From assembly GCA_963809865.1 (NCBI GenBank), contig CAWELL010000001.1, forward strand, positions 1 to 64,000: a stretch of 64,000 nt of DNA, written 5' to 3'. How positions within the stretch are numbered: position 1 is the first letter of the stretch; each line of letters opens with the position of its first letter. Under the pieces are notes generated by a model. The model saw only the letters and a program-made list of their open reading frames with translations, did no database searches and had not been told where the DNA came from. The stretch comes from CAVVDY01 sp963809865 (GTDB lineage Bacteria > Acidobacteriota > Terriglobia > Terriglobales > Acidobacteriaceae). Positions 7,767 through 17,994 of this stretch are shown here, piece by piece. The position numbers were made by a program, and so were the translations under genes.

Positions 7767-8265
7767 TCACTCGGCCTGGTGACTCCCGCCCTGCTGCATC
7801 TGCGACAGCAAGCTCGTGGTCGAGTGGTCTTTGGGATCGCCAACGATCTCCACCCGGCCGCCATAGGCCAGCACCTCGTCGCGCTCGGGCACGCTGTCGC
7901 GGGTATAGTCCGTGCCCTTTGGCGTGGATGTCAGGATGTAACTCGCGAATCAGTGCGCGCACATCGCGCTCGTCGAAGATCACGATGGCGTCGACGTCTT
8001 CCAGCGCGGCAAGGATCTCGGCACGCTCCGCTGCGGGCATCAGCGGACGGCCAGCGCCTTTCAGCCCCCGCAGGCTGCTATCGGAATTGACGGCGACGAT
8101 CAGCTTACCGCCCAGCGCCTTCGCTCCCTGCAGGTAGCGCACGTGTCCAACGTGCAACAGATCAAAACCTCCATTCGCGAGGATGATGGTTTCGCCCTGC
8201 TCGCGCCAGCGTTGAACCTGGGCGGCGAGTGATTCGCGGGGATAGATCTTTTTGGCAAGACTCAT
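7767..8265 (-). CDS. rfaE2: ADP-heptose synthase adenylyltransferase domain (RfaE2/HldE C-domain), frame broken once
   Basis: The first 116 residues are clear nucleotidyltransferase: ANGGFDLLHVGHVRYLQ (HxGH), VAVNSDSSLRGLKG and RAEILAALEDVDAIVIFDE. At 7915-7917 a CCC run has one base too many. Removing it restores AKGTDYTRDSVPERDEV, then GRVEIVGDPKDHSTTSLLSQ and a stop at 7767, giving a normal 165-residue enzyme. It transfers AMP to heptose-1-phosphate in the ADP-heptose pathway for LPS core, paired with the kinase next door. Whether the extra base is real or an error cannot be decided here; error is more likely. Confidence 0.85.
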
Positions 8266-8332
8266 CTAATAAATTCCAGAAGGATGTCTTAGCAACCATC
8301 TGCCCTGAAGCTCAAGCCATCCTCTTTTGAAC

Positions 8333-8480
8333 TGTCATCCTGAGCGAAGCGAAGGACCTGCTTTTGCATGCGGTACTGCATCCGCGCCCACCTTTATTTC
8401 CATACACCACGCCCTAGTTCGGTTCTCCAAGTCATGCCGGCGCCATCGAGAGCAGGTCTTGCGCTTCGCTCAGGATGACA
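8333..8480 (+). repeat. Family A inverted pair (MITE-like, 148 bp)
   Basis: The left arm at 8333-8363 begins TGTCATCCTGAGCGAAGCG and ends GGACCTGC. The right arm at 8451-8480 is the reverse complement with two mismatches. The 87 enclosed bases show no gene and no similarity to the interiors of other pairs that I can see. It fills the 264-base gap between the heptose genes. Confidence 0.88.
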
Positions 8481-8529
8481 AATATGGGAAACACACAGAA
8501 GAGGCGACAAACTGAAACGTCCTCACCCC

Positions 8530-9561
8530 TCACCCGTGCGCCGCCGCGTATTGATCGATGGCGCCCAGCAACTCTTTCGCTGACACGGTCGCCGTACCAC
8601 GCTTCATCACCACCAGGCCGCCAGCAAGGTTCGCCAGCCGCGCCGCGGTCTTGGCGTCGGCACCTGCTGCCAGCGCGGCGGTGAAGGTCGCAATCACCGT
8701 GTCTCCCGCGCCCGTCACGTCCACCACCTGATCAGAACCGAAAATAGGAATGCTCTCCGGCTTGGCATCGCGCTCGAAGGCCACCATGCCGTCGCGACCG
8801 CGGGTGATGACCAGCGAGTCCAGTTCCATCTGCTGCATTAGCTGTCGGCCGACCTCGAACAGTTTCTGGTCGTCTCTGCCGATGCGCACGCCCAGCGCCT
8901 CTTCCACTTCCGGCTCGTTGGGGGTGGCAGCGGTAGCGCCTTCAAACTCCAACATGCGATAGCGTGAGTCGAGCGTGACCGGCTTGTTGTCGAGGCATCC
9001 ATTGGAGCGTACAAAAGTGAGCAGGCGCGGGCTGGCCGCTCCGTAACCGTAGTCCGAGATCATCAAGGCATCTGACGCTGTGGCATACTCGCGCGCCGCA
9101 TTGACCAGGTTGAGCAGCGCAGGGTGCGTCTCCTGTAGCGGCTCGGGCTCGCGATCCACGCGGATCACCTGCTGCCGGCTGTTGTGCGACATACCCGCCA
9201 GAATGCGCGTCTTGGTAGTCGTGGTGTAGTGCTTCAACTTCTGAATGCCGCCAATCGGAATCTTCTTGTGGTGCAGCGCCTCGACCAGCAGATGGCCCGC
9301 CTCGTCGTCGCCGACCACGCCCACCGGCAACACGTTCACCCCCAGCGCCGCCAGGTTCATGATCGCATTGCCGCCTCCGCCGGGAACCACGGAGCGTTCG
9401 CGATGCTTGAGGATGAGCACCGGCGCTTCGCGCGATACGCGAGCGATCTCGCCAAAAACAAACTCGTCGGCAACCAGGTCTCCCAGCACGGTGATGGAGA
9501 GGTCGGTGAAGGAGTTAACGATCTTCTTCCAGCGGTCGTGATCTTTGGCGTGTCGAGTCAT
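8530..9561 (-). CDS. rfaE1: D-glycero-beta-D-manno-heptose-7-phosphate kinase (RfaE1/HldE N-domain)
   Basis: This 343-residue PfkB-family sugar kinase has VPGGGGNAIMNLAALG near residue 57 and the catalytic anion-hole motif DVTGAGDTVIATFTAAL near residue 283. The RfaE1 group features FGEIARVSREAPVLIL, DYGYGAASP and TPNEPEVEEALG are also present. It phosphorylates heptose-7-phosphate at C1, the step before the adenylyltransferase encoded just downstream. Kinase and adenylyltransferase are separate genes here, not the fused HldE of enterobacteria. There is no clear ribosome binding site; a low-complexity repeat runs right up to the start codon. Confidence 0.93.
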   Translation of the reverse strand: MTRHAKDHDRWKKIVNSFTDLSITVLGDLVADEFVFGEIARVSREAPVLILKHRERSVVPGGGGNAIMNLAALGVNVLPVGVVGDDEAGHLLVEALHHKKIPIGGIQKLKHYTTTTKTRILAGMSHNSRQQVIRVDREPEPLQETHPALLNLVNAAREYATASDALMISDYGYGAASPRLLTFVRSNGCLDNKPVTLDSRYRMLEFEGATAATPNEPEVEEALGVRIGRDDQKLFEVGRQLMQQMELDSLVITRGRDGMVAFERDAKPESIPIFGSDQVVDVTGAGDTVIATFTAALAAGADAKTAARLANLAGGLVVMKRGTATVSAKELLGAIDQYAAAHG

Positions 9562-9881
9562 GGTCGGCTATTGGCTACTGGCTTTTGGCGCTTTGCTATT
9601 GGCGATTTGTAATCTCTTCCGATTGTCATCCTGAGCGAAGCGAAGGCTGCTGTCCGCGGCTCTGCCGCTGCTGATCGCTAATACGCATACCCCTCACCGG
9701 TGTCATCCCGAGCGTAGCGCAGCGTAGCCGAGGGATCTGCAGTTTACTCGCGCCACCCATATCCTTAATTTTGTCATCCTGAGCGAAGGACCTGCTGTTC
9801 GCAGCTCTGCAACGCTGATCGCTAATACGCAAACCCCTCACGGGTGTCATCCCCAGCGGAGCGCAGCCCAGGGACCCGCAG
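9562..9881 (+). repeat. GGCTATTGGC run plus four family A copies
   Basis: This fills the 363-base gap 9562-9924. A low-complexity run of GGCTATTGGC/GGCTTTTGGC units at 9562-9605 abuts the kinase start codon. Four family A copies follow in the same orientation, starting at about 9623, 9699, 9772 and 9845, each beginning GTCATCC. They alternate between the TGAGC and CGAGC sub-types. Confidence 0.85.
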
Positions 9882-9924
9882 CTCGCTAGTGCAGCTCCGC
9901 GCGCTCAACGAACTTTCAATTCTC

Positions 9925-10863
9925 TCATGCGCTCCTCGAATTCACCCGCTTGAGGATTTCATTCACCGCCGCGTCGGCGTCCTGAAGTTCCATCCGCAAC
10001 CCCACCACGTGCACAGTTCCTAACTCGCGCAACTGTTCTCCAAGATTTACGGCGTCCTTCTCGGTAGTGACGAACGCCGTGCCGCGATTCAGATTTCGCA
10101 GGCGAAGCAGCTTCTGAATGTCGTCGGCATTGTAGGCGTGGTGATCGCGGAAGCGTTGCGTGGCCACGATGTTCAGCCCCGCCTGCTGCAACTGCGAGAA
10201 GAACGGCTCGGGCCGGGCGATGCCGCAAAAGGCGACGCATGCGTCCTTGAGGTGCGGGGCGAAGATGCTACGCTGCACTCGCCAGCGCCGCTTCACAAAT
10301 TCGGGAACCGACTCCGGCGAAAGATTGCCGCTGAGCACCACGGCATCGGCTCGTGCCAGCGACGAAAGCGGCTCGCGCAGCCGGCCGGCCGGGAGCAGCG
10401 AATCGCGCACGTCGGTCGGCGTGAGCATCACGATATCGAAGTCGCGCGCCAGCCGGCGATGCTGGAACCCATCATCGAGCAAATGCAGTTGCGGACCGAA
10501 GTTCTGTTCGGCATACAGACCCGCGGCGTAGCGATCCGCGCCGACTACCACCGGCACTCCCAGCTTGCGCGCAATCAGCAGCGGCTCATCGCCAAACTCC
10601 CGCGCCGTGCCCGCCGGATCGACCAGCGCGACGCCTTTGGTTTCGCGGCGATATCCGCGCGAGAGCACATCGAACAGCACGCTGCGCTGCTTCAGCAACT
10701 CGCCCAGCAAGATGAGGAACGGCGTCTTCCCCGCTCCTCCGGTCGACAGATTGCCGATGCTCACAACCGGCCCCTGCAACCGATGGGTGGCGAAGGTGCC
10801 GCGATCGTAGAACTCGTTGCGCGCGCGGACGGCCGCTCCGAACACCGCTGAGAGGGGATTCAA
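9925..10863 (-). CDS. lpxK: Tetraacyldisaccharide 4'-kinase (LpxK)
   Basis: This 312-residue enzyme phosphorylates the 4' position of the lipid A disaccharide at the inner membrane. Its P-loop variant VVSIGNLSTGGAGKTPF is near residue 33, followed by the family motifs LSRGYRRET, FGDEPLLIA and LLDDGFQHRRL. It starts with TTG, in a TTGA overlap with the stop of waaA, so the two are coupled. It lies in a lipid A/LPS core cluster with waaA and the heptose genes. Confidence 0.94.
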   Translation of the reverse strand: MNPLSAVFGAAVRARNEFYDRGTFATHRLQGPVVSIGNLSTGGAGKTPFLILLGELLKQRSVLFDVLSRGYRRETKGVALVDPAGTAREFGDEPLLIARKLGVPVVVGADRYAAGLYAEQNFGPQLHLLDDGFQHRRLARDFDIVMLTPTDVRDSLLPAGRLREPLSSLARADAVVLSGNLSPESVPEFVKRRWRVQRSIFAPHLKDACVAFCGIARPEPFFSQLQQAGLNIVATQRFRDHHAYNADDIQKLLRLRNLNRGTAFVTTEKDAVNLGEQLRELGTVHVVGLRMELQDADAAVNEILKRVNSRSA

Positions 10864-12327
10864 GCGTGGTACTCCGTCGCAGTTGGGTCGACAGCCTGGG
10901 TGTGCCCCTCGGGCAGCAGCGCGAGCAGCGCCTCTGCGGTTCGGTGCGTCGCTCCCTGCTGCGATTGCATGACATCGCGCGCATTGCGCCCCAGGCGCTC
11001 GCGTTCTTCCCAGTTCACGAGCAGATCGAGCACCACGGGCGTGAGCGTCTCCGAGGTGACGACGCGCAGCGCGTCGGCTCGACGGAAGATGTCGACGATG
11101 TCGCGAAAGTTCTCGGTGTGTGGCCCGACAAGTATGGGCACGCCGAAATATGCGGGCTCCAGCACGTTGTGTCCGCCCTTGGGGACGAGACTGCCACCGA
11201 TGAACGCGAGATCGGCAAACTCATAAATGCTCGCCAACTCGCCGATCGAATCCAGCAGCAGCACGGCTCCGGCGAGCGACGACGGTCCGGGTGCTTGTTC
11301 GGGTGCCCCACTCGTTCCTGGGTTCAGCTTGTCGGATGAGACTTCGGATGCCCCACTCGTTCCTGGGTTCAGCCTGTCGGATAAGACTTCGGGTGCCCCA
11401 CTCATTCCCGACGTTGGAATGAGTGGGAGATAGTTCAGAGACGAACGCCGCGTATAAGGCAATCCCGACGACCCAAGCAACGCTGCGACCGCATCGAAGC
11501 GCTCAGGATGTCTTGGCGCCAGAATCAGCATGGCTTCCGCGTAGCGGCTGCGAATCGCCCGGAACGCTTCGAGCAGCATCGCCTCTTCGCCTTCCAGTGT
11601 GCTGCCGGCGACGATCACCGGTCCGATGCCGTCACGATGAATGGCGCCGGTGAGCCAGGCATGGACGTCGCCTCGCGCCGGCGGCTTTACTTCGAACTTC
11701 AAGTTGCCGCCAACATGTACTCGCTCCGCCGGAGCGCCAATCGCAATCAAGCGTCTCGCGTCCTCTTCGCTCTGCGCCAGCAAAAGATCAACATCGGCCA
11801 GGACCCGCATAAACAGCCAGCGAAAGCGCTGGTATCGCGGCAGGGAGCGGTCTGACACGCGAGCATTCACCACCGCAACGGCAGCGCCTGATCGCTGCGC
11901 GTTGTGCAGCAAGTTGGGCCAGAACTCGCTCTCGGCCAGCACCAGCAGGCGGGGACGCAGCGCGTCGAGAAAGGCTTGCACCGCCCATGGCAAATCCAGT
12001 GGAGCGCGGAAGACGTTTTGCTCGCCAAACTTCTGCCGCGCCAGCTTCTGCCCGGTATCAGTGGTAGTGGAAACGACAATTCTATAGTTGCGCAACTCTA
12101 CTTTAATCTCGGCAATCAGCCGTGTAACTGCCAGCACCTCGCCTACCGAAACCGCGTGGATCCAGATGGGTCGGCGCGCCCTCGTGCGCTCGCAGCTGCC
12201 GTGGCACGCTGCCCAGCCGCTCGCTCCAGCCCGAGCGATACTTGCCGTAGCGCAGCATCTGCCATAGCCACCACGGCGCGCTCAAGACGAGCGTGATTAC
12301 CAGCAAAGCGCTGTAGAGCCAGTACAC
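10860..12327 (-). CDS. waaA: 3-deoxy-D-manno-octulosonic acid (Kdo) transferase (WaaA/KdtA), frame broken once, with in-frame repeat insertion
   Basis: The N-terminal membrane anchor WLYSALLVITLVLSAPWW and RLGSVPRQL lie in one frame from a GTG at 12327. The rest, from PIWIHAVSVGEVLAVTRL, lies in another. A single extra base near 12165-12178 separates them, and correcting it gives about 488 residues. GT-B landmarks include ESEFWPNLL, VGGNLKF and GGSLVPKGGHNVLEPA. The protein is longer than the usual ~430 because a repeat-derived segment (LNPGTSGASE units) sits just before LLDSIGELASIYEFADLAFI. It adds Kdo to lipid A precursor. The TACAAT box lies 7 bases before GTG, suggesting a leaderless message. 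Confidence 0.9.
11301..11427 (+). repeat. Family C repeat array inside waaA (45-bp tandem units plus hairpin)
   Basis: Two 45-base units (11301-11345 and 11346-11390, about four mismatches) start GGGTGCCCCACTCGTTCCTG or a close variant. A third truncated unit forms a perfect 12-bp hairpin, CCCACTCATTCC (11397-11408) with GGAATGAGTGGG (11416-11427). Because the unit is 15 codons, waaA stays open and gains repeated LNPGTSGA segments. The same GGGTGCCCCA core occurs at 32691-32953 and 51776-51840. Confidence 0.85.
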
Positions 12328-12334
12328 GACTGCG

Positions 12335-12362
12335 ATTGTACTTGCGCCGCGCACCAGCCCAA
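12335..12362 (-). promoter_or_regulatory. Leaderless-type promoter of waaA
   Basis: Reading the minus strand, TTGGGC (12362-12357) and TACAAT (12340-12335) are 16 bases apart. The -10 box ends 7 bases before the GTG at 12327. There is no ribosome binding site. It is back to back with the promoter of the divergent gene. Confidence 0.5.
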
Positions 12363-12372
12363 AGCCGCTAAG

Positions 12373-12401
12373 TTGAGAGCGCGCGCTCAAAGGCGGATAA
12401 T
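12373..12401 (+). promoter_or_regulatory. Leaderless-type promoter of the divergent secreted-protein gene
   Basis: TTGAGA at 12373-12378 and GATAAT at 12396-12401 have the ideal 17-base spacing. The -10 box ends 7 bases before the ATG at 12409, placing the transcription start on or just before the start codon. Confidence 0.6.
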
Positions 12402-12408
12402 CCAGGCT

Positions 12409-13062
12409 ATGCTCTTTCGCCTTCGCAGCGCAGGCTGCCTGGTTCTGCTGACGCTGGCGCTCGTTCTTGCGGGCACGTCGCTCTGGGCCTTCAAAGAGTT
12501 CGTTGCTCCCCGGCCGGAGAGCGCCGATAGCTATCCGAGCAAAGACGCCCATCCCAACGAGAAGGTCACCGCCGCGATCGACGTCTACAACACCGCGCCC
12601 AAAGACGACATCTTCAGCACCAGGTATGTGCAGGAAGGCATACTGCCGGTGCTGCTCATCATCACCAACAGCGGCGACCGGCCGATCTCGATGACGCAGA
12701 TGAACGCCGAACTGGTAACCGCCTCGCACAGCAAGCTGCAATGGCTCAGCGTCGATGACGTCTTCCGCCGCGTGGCTCACATCAAGGCCAGCAGCACCAC
12801 TCCGCCGCGCGTGGGGCCGATTCCGTTGCCCACGGGAGCGAAGAACAAGAAGGCGCAAGAGCAGTACCAGGAGCTAAGCAAGGCCGCCTTCATCGCCGAA
12901 GCAGTCGAGCCGCATACCACCCGGTCAGGCTTCCTGTTCTTCGATATCCAGGACATCAAGAGCCCGGTCGCCGGCGCGAATATTTATCTCACCGGCATCC
13001 GCGATGCAAGCGGCAATGAGTTGATGTACTTCGAGATTCCGGTGATCGCCGGGAACCCGTAG
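12409..13062 (+). CDS. Exported or membrane-anchored protein of unknown function
   Basis: I do not recognise a named family. The 217-residue protein has an N-terminal hydrophobic segment (residues 8-24), either an uncleaved anchor or a signal peptide. Its body includes YVQEGILPVLLIITNSGDRPISM, which looks like an immunoglobulin-type beta-sandwich strand pair, and the closing FLFFDIQDIKSPVAGANIYL. A shorter frame start upstream is rejected because the -10 box lies there. It is divergent from waaA with about 80 bases between start codons, so it may share regulation with LPS genes. Confidence 0.72.
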   Translation: MLFRLRSAGCLVLLTLALVLAGTSLWAFKEFVAPRPESADSYPSKDAHPNEKVTAAIDVYNTAPKDDIFSTRYVQEGILPVLLIITNSGDRPISMTQMNAELVTASHSKLQWLSVDDVFRRVAHIKASSTTPPRVGPIPLPTGAKNKKAQEQYQELSKAAFIAEAVEPHTTRSGFLFFDIQDIKSPVAGANIYLTGIRDASGNELMYFEIPVIAGNP

Positions 13063-13110
13063 AACTCAGCCCCGGATCACCATGAGGGGTCCAGGTCAGA
13101 CAAATCCGGA

Positions 13111-13450
13111 TTGTCATCCTGAGCGTAGCGAAGGACCTGCTGTCGCCTTTTTCGGCCACGCGCGGCGCGACTCGTGTCTACTACTCCTCGCCTTCTTGGC
13201 AAGGTTCGTCTGCGTGATCGCTAGCATGGCACTTCTGAATTCGATTGCCTACTCCATCGGAGCGATACTGGCGACGAGGGCAACCCAATCACGGACTGCA
13301 TCGGCTACCAGCAAAACAGCAGGTCCTTCGCTGCGCTCAGGATGACAAATCCAGTTCGTGCCCATCGAGTTGGTGCCCAAAATGCAATTGTCGGCGAGGC
13401 CCGCAAACTGCAGGTCCCTCGGCTACGCTGCGCTTCGCTCGGGATGACAC
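13111..13450 (+). repeat. Family A inverted pair (238 bp) and a further copy
   Basis: These lie in the 469-base gap 13063-13531. The left arm at 13111-13144 starts TTGTCATCCTGAGCG and the right arm at 13314-13348 ends GGATGACAA. A third copy of the CGAGC sub-type lies at 13405-13450 in reverse orientation. A GGCTGACAGCTGACAGC low-complexity run follows at 13490-13508, right next to the gatB promoter. No gene is visible. Confidence 0.87.
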
Positions 13451-13519
13451 GCATGAAGAAGTGGCCGACAGCGGCTGGTTGGTAGCCGACGGCTGACAGC
13501 TGACAGCTCATCTCCTCGC

Positions 13520-13525
13520 TATAAT
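13520..13525 (+). promoter_or_regulatory. Perfect -10 box of gatB, leaderless type
   Basis: TATAAT ends 6 bases before the gatB ATG at 13532, so the transcript should begin at the start codon. The -35 region is weak: CTGACA hexamers inside the adjacent low-complexity run at 13493-13505 are off standard spacing. Confidence 0.5.
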
Positions 13526-13531
13526 TCCAAC

Positions 13532-15007
<1,476 letters not shown>

Positions 15008-15009
15008 CG

Positions 15010-15147
15010 CTAGCGCAACCAGGAAGGTTGGCGGCGCAGTTTGAATTGCAGCCAGTAGTAGAAGCGGAAGGCGAGGGTGAACCAGCGCGATTCCAGCGCG
15101 CAGGGCGGGCGGCCGGGATGATGGTTGAAGCCGAAATTGCTACACAT
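15010..15147 (-). CDS. Possible small basic aromatic protein (45 residues) or gene remnant
   Basis: This short frame converges on gatB, 2 bases from its stop. The peptide is rich in Trp, Tyr, Phe and Arg (for example FTLAFRFYYWLQFKLRRQPS) and has strong G/C preference in third codon positions, unlike the shadow frames in the neighbouring repeats. There is no ribosome binding site or clear promoter. It could be a small gene, or the 3' end of a decayed larger gene whose front was replaced by the repeat array. I do not recognise it. Confidence 0.3.
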   Translation of the reverse strand: MCSNFGFNHHPGRPPCALESRWFTLAFRFYYWLQFKLRRQPSWLR

Positions 15148-15282
15148 CAGGCTAACTCTCACGCCATAGTACACCTTTTGGGGATGAGTCCCACCTTCTC
15201 CAAGCGAAGGAAAGGATGGGGTACCTGCGCAGAACGTCATGAGTTCCTGAGAGCAAATTGGAATCCTCCCCGTGACATGAGC

Positions 15283-15772
15283 GAACAGCAGGTCCTTCAC
15301 TTCGTTCAGGATGACAAGCTGGAGATCATCGCTAAACGGTGATGCTCGTGGCGGGTGCGAACTGCAGGTCCCTCTCTGCGCTGCGCTAAGTTCGGGATGA
15401 CACTCGTTGGGAAGGTGGGCTTGGCGCGCGAACTGCAGGTCCCTCTCTGCGCTGCGCTGTGTTCGGGATGACACTCGTTGGGAAGGTGAGCTTGGCTGCG
15501 CGAACTGCAGGTCCCTCTCTGCGCTGCGCTACGTTCGGGATGACACTCGTTGGGAAAGCTGGCTTGGCGCGCGAACTGTAGGTCCCGCGGCTGCGCTCGC
15601 GATGACACACGCGAAGGAGGGTAAGCCATGAGCGGTGGCAGCCAGCGGCATCGAACAGCAGGTCCTTCACTTCGTTCAGGATGACAATCTGAAATCATCG
15701 CCAAACAGAAATGCTAGTGGCGGGTGCGAACTGCGGATCCCTCTCTGCGCTGCGCTACGTTCGGGATGACAC
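15283..15772 (+). repeat. Family A array: four tandem 71-72 bp units within a 120-bp direct duplication
   Basis: Units starting GCGAACTGCAGGTCCCTC begin at 15357, 15428, 15500 and 15571 (periods 71, 72, 71), each ending GGGATGACAC followed by a shared spacer TCGTTGGGAA. A compound block of a TGAGC-type copy plus a CGAGC-type copy at 15283-15403 is repeated at 15653-15772, 370 bases later. No gene is supported here; open frames across it exist only because the unit is GC-rich. Confidence 0.93.
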
Positions 15773-15801
15773 CAGAGTTACGTTGTCCGCCCCATCGTGC
15801 A

Positions 15802-17754
15802 CTACCGCACTTTGACCGTGACCGTGACCGGGAGCGAGGCGGACTCTGCGTGCGTGGCGTCGCCCCAGTACATGGCTTTGACGACGTGTTCGCCCGGTTC
15901 CGGGAAGAACGTCTCGAGGGTGGCCTGTCCGTGGGAGAGAGCGGCCATTTTGCCCAGGTTGAGGCCGTCAACGTTGAGTTGAACTTCGCCGGTCAAGGGC
16001 GGGCCACCGCTCTTTTCGGGGACAACGGTCGCAGTGAACTTCACCGAATCGCCCATCTCCGGGCGGGCGGGCGAGAGGTGCAAGATAACCGAAGTCTTCA
16101 CTCCCGGCGGAAGCACCTGGACTGTGCCCATCATCCCCATGTCAGCATGTTTCTCAATGTGGCAGTGGTAAGGAAAGGTGCCGACGATGTTGGGGTCACG
16201 AAAATCCATGAGCAGCTTGACGCTGGGATAGGGGCCATCACCGGACCAGTGCGGCAGGTTGATGGTGTCGCGAATTTCGCCATCGTGCACCGGCTTTCCG
16301 TCGATGGCCAGCACCTGAAAATGTAGTTGATGAATATGGAAGTCGTGGTCTTCGGGGCTGCGATTCTCGACCGTCCAGGCTTCGACGGCCCCCTGATGCA
16401 GCACGATATTGGGCGGCGAACCCATGTGGTATTGCTCCGGCTGCTGGCCCAGTACGGTGATGAAGAAGAAGGTGGAGATATCAGGGTCGCCGGGATTGGG
16501 GGACGACTCGGAAAAATACAGAGTGCGTTCCAGAGTTGAACCCCGGTAAGGGATTTCGGGAGAGCTTGTCGATTTCGCAACATTCGAAGCATTAGCCGGC
16601 GCGACAGTGGCGTCTTTTTGGCTGACAACTTGCGCCAGGGGGCGACGGGGATCGTTATCGCCCGCCGGGCCGGTATCCCAGCGCCGGGTGATCAGTTCCA
16701 TCGTTTCGCCGGCGCCCGGGGTTTGCACCACAAACTCGGCGCGTGCGCCGGGGGGCAGCGGAATGTCTTGCAGCCAGGCGTTTGCGGAATCGACCGCAAC
16801 TCCATCGCGCGCGATCAGCTGCACTTTCTGCGGCTGGCCGCCTTTCAGCAATTGCAGATCGAGCAGGGTGTCGGCCGCGGCGTTGACGACCCTCCAGAAC
16901 TCCTTCGCATGCGGCTTGGTCTGGAGGGCTGCGGGTAGAAGTGTGGGATACACGATGGGCACATAGTTGAGCGAGAGGTCCCAACTGGGAGCGGCGGGCT
17001 CGTTGGGGTGCGACAGTTGCTGGTCGCGAATAACCAGGACGCGCTGCGGCATGTCGGCGAGAAACGAACGCTGCTTGTCTTTCTCTATGCCCTCCACGAT
17101 CAGGGCGCCGGAGGCTCCGCCTTGAAGCTGGCGTTCGGTGATGCCATGCACGTGCGGGTGATACCAGTACAAGCCGGGCGGCTGCTCCATTGGAATACGC
17201 ACGTCGTAATCAAATTGCTGCCCGGGCTGAACAAAGGTGTGCAAGACATCGTCCTGATGGCAGACCGGCGGAATCTCCATGCCGTGAAAGTGCAGGTTGG
17301 TGGAATAGAACTCCATGCTGGGATCGGAGCAATCGCGTTTTTGGCGAATCGCCGCGGGCGGCGTGGAAGCATACTTGCCGCCCGAGGCTTCATTGACGAA
17401 ATGGATGATAAGGCGATCGCCGGGATGCACGCGCAGCGTGGGGGCGATCGCGCCGGCGTCCGTCATGTAGCAATAGCGAACCGGGCCTTCGCCGAGAACC
17501 GTTTGACGAAACCTGAACTTCAGGGTGACTTCCAGCACTCCATTGTGGCTGCGCAATTCGGGAGGATTCGACGCTTCGGCTCCCGCGGCCGGGCGAAAGC
17601 AGGTTTCGTCAGGCGCCGGCTGCGACGAGGTCGAGGCGTGCGCGACAGCGGCAAGCCCGAGGACCATCCCGCACACTAGCACGGTTGCAATGATGCGAGA
17701 CCGTTTACCGATCTGGGTGACAGCGGAGAGTAGCTGGAGGTAGGCCGAAAACAT
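15802..17754 (-). CDS. Exported multicopper oxidase with C-terminal Ig-like domain
   Basis: This 650-residue protein has a signal peptide (hydrophobic core VLVCGMVLGLAAVAHA). All four copper-ligand motifs of a three-domain cupredoxin oxidase are present: LHFHG near residue 151, WYHPHVHG near 196, HDFHIHQLHF near 475 and YHCHIEKHADMGMMG near 537. The last holds the type 1 copper Cys, His and Met ligands. From about residue 555 an extra ~95-residue domain (HLSPARPEMGDSVKF to PVTVTVKVR) resembles bacterial Ig-like repeats. It oxidises a phenol, metal ion or similar donor with O2 in the periplasm; the substrate is unknown. It stands alone. Confidence 0.92.
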   Translation of the reverse strand: MFSAYLQLLSAVTQIGKRSRIIATVLVCGMVLGLAAVAHASTSSQPAPDETCFRPAAGAEASNPPELRSHNGVLEVTLKFRFRQTVLGEGPVRYCYMTDAGAIAPTLRVHPGDRLIIHFVNEASGGKYASTPPAAIRQKRDCSDPSMEFYSTNLHFHGMEIPPVCHQDDVLHTFVQPGQQFDYDVRIPMEQPPGLYWYHPHVHGITERQLQGGASGALIVEGIEKDKQRSFLADMPQRVLVIRDQQLSHPNEPAAPSWDLSLNYVPIVYPTLLPAALQTKPHAKEFWRVVNAAADTLLDLQLLKGGQPQKVQLIARDGVAVDSANAWLQDIPLPPGARAEFVVQTPGAGETMELITRRWDTGPAGDNDPRRPLAQVVSQKDATVAPANASNVAKSTSSPEIPYRGSTLERTLYFSESSPNPGDPDISTFFFITVLGQQPEQYHMGSPPNIVLHQGAVEAWTVENRSPEDHDFHIHQLHFQVLAIDGKPVHDGEIRDTINLPHWSGDGPYPSVKLLMDFRDPNIVGTFPYHCHIEKHADMGMMGTVQVLPPGVKTSVILHLSPARPEMGDSVKFTATVVPEKSGGPPLTGEVQLNVDGLNLGKMAALSHGQATLETFFPEPGEHVVKAMYWGDATHAESASLPVTVTVKVR

Positions 17755-17994
17755 CGTCTATTTCACCGCTCGTGGATGGCGGCGCACAGGCCTATCCAGT
17801 GCTGCTCTGTAGGATGCATGGTAGCTCCCCGGAAGGCCGGCAATCCGGGCGCAACTTAGCGGTGGGTGGAGACAGATTGAGGGCACGACGAAGCTAGACA
17901 AAAGTATAGCGCGACGCGAACGGTTCTATTTAGCAGTTGCAGGTCAGCGGATTGTCACTCGCGAGTCAACAAGATGTAAAAACACGTTTAGCGT

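Noticed and set aside
7168..8265. A 365-residue fusion of heptose adenylyltransferase and membrane methyltransferase
   Set aside because: The join exists only because of one extra base at 7915-7917. The other frame restores the normal adenylyltransferase ending and stop at 7767, 11 bases before the methyltransferase ATG.
15357..15615. Possible CRISPR array (regular 71-72 bp period)
   Set aside because: The whole unit is repeated, with no unique spacers, no short repeat/spacer alternation and no cas genes.
15306..15704. Minus-strand open frames with repeated SSRAK/CHPERSAAQRGTCS peptides
   Set aside because: These are translations of tandem family A repeats; the same peptide appears in several frames wherever the repeat occurs.
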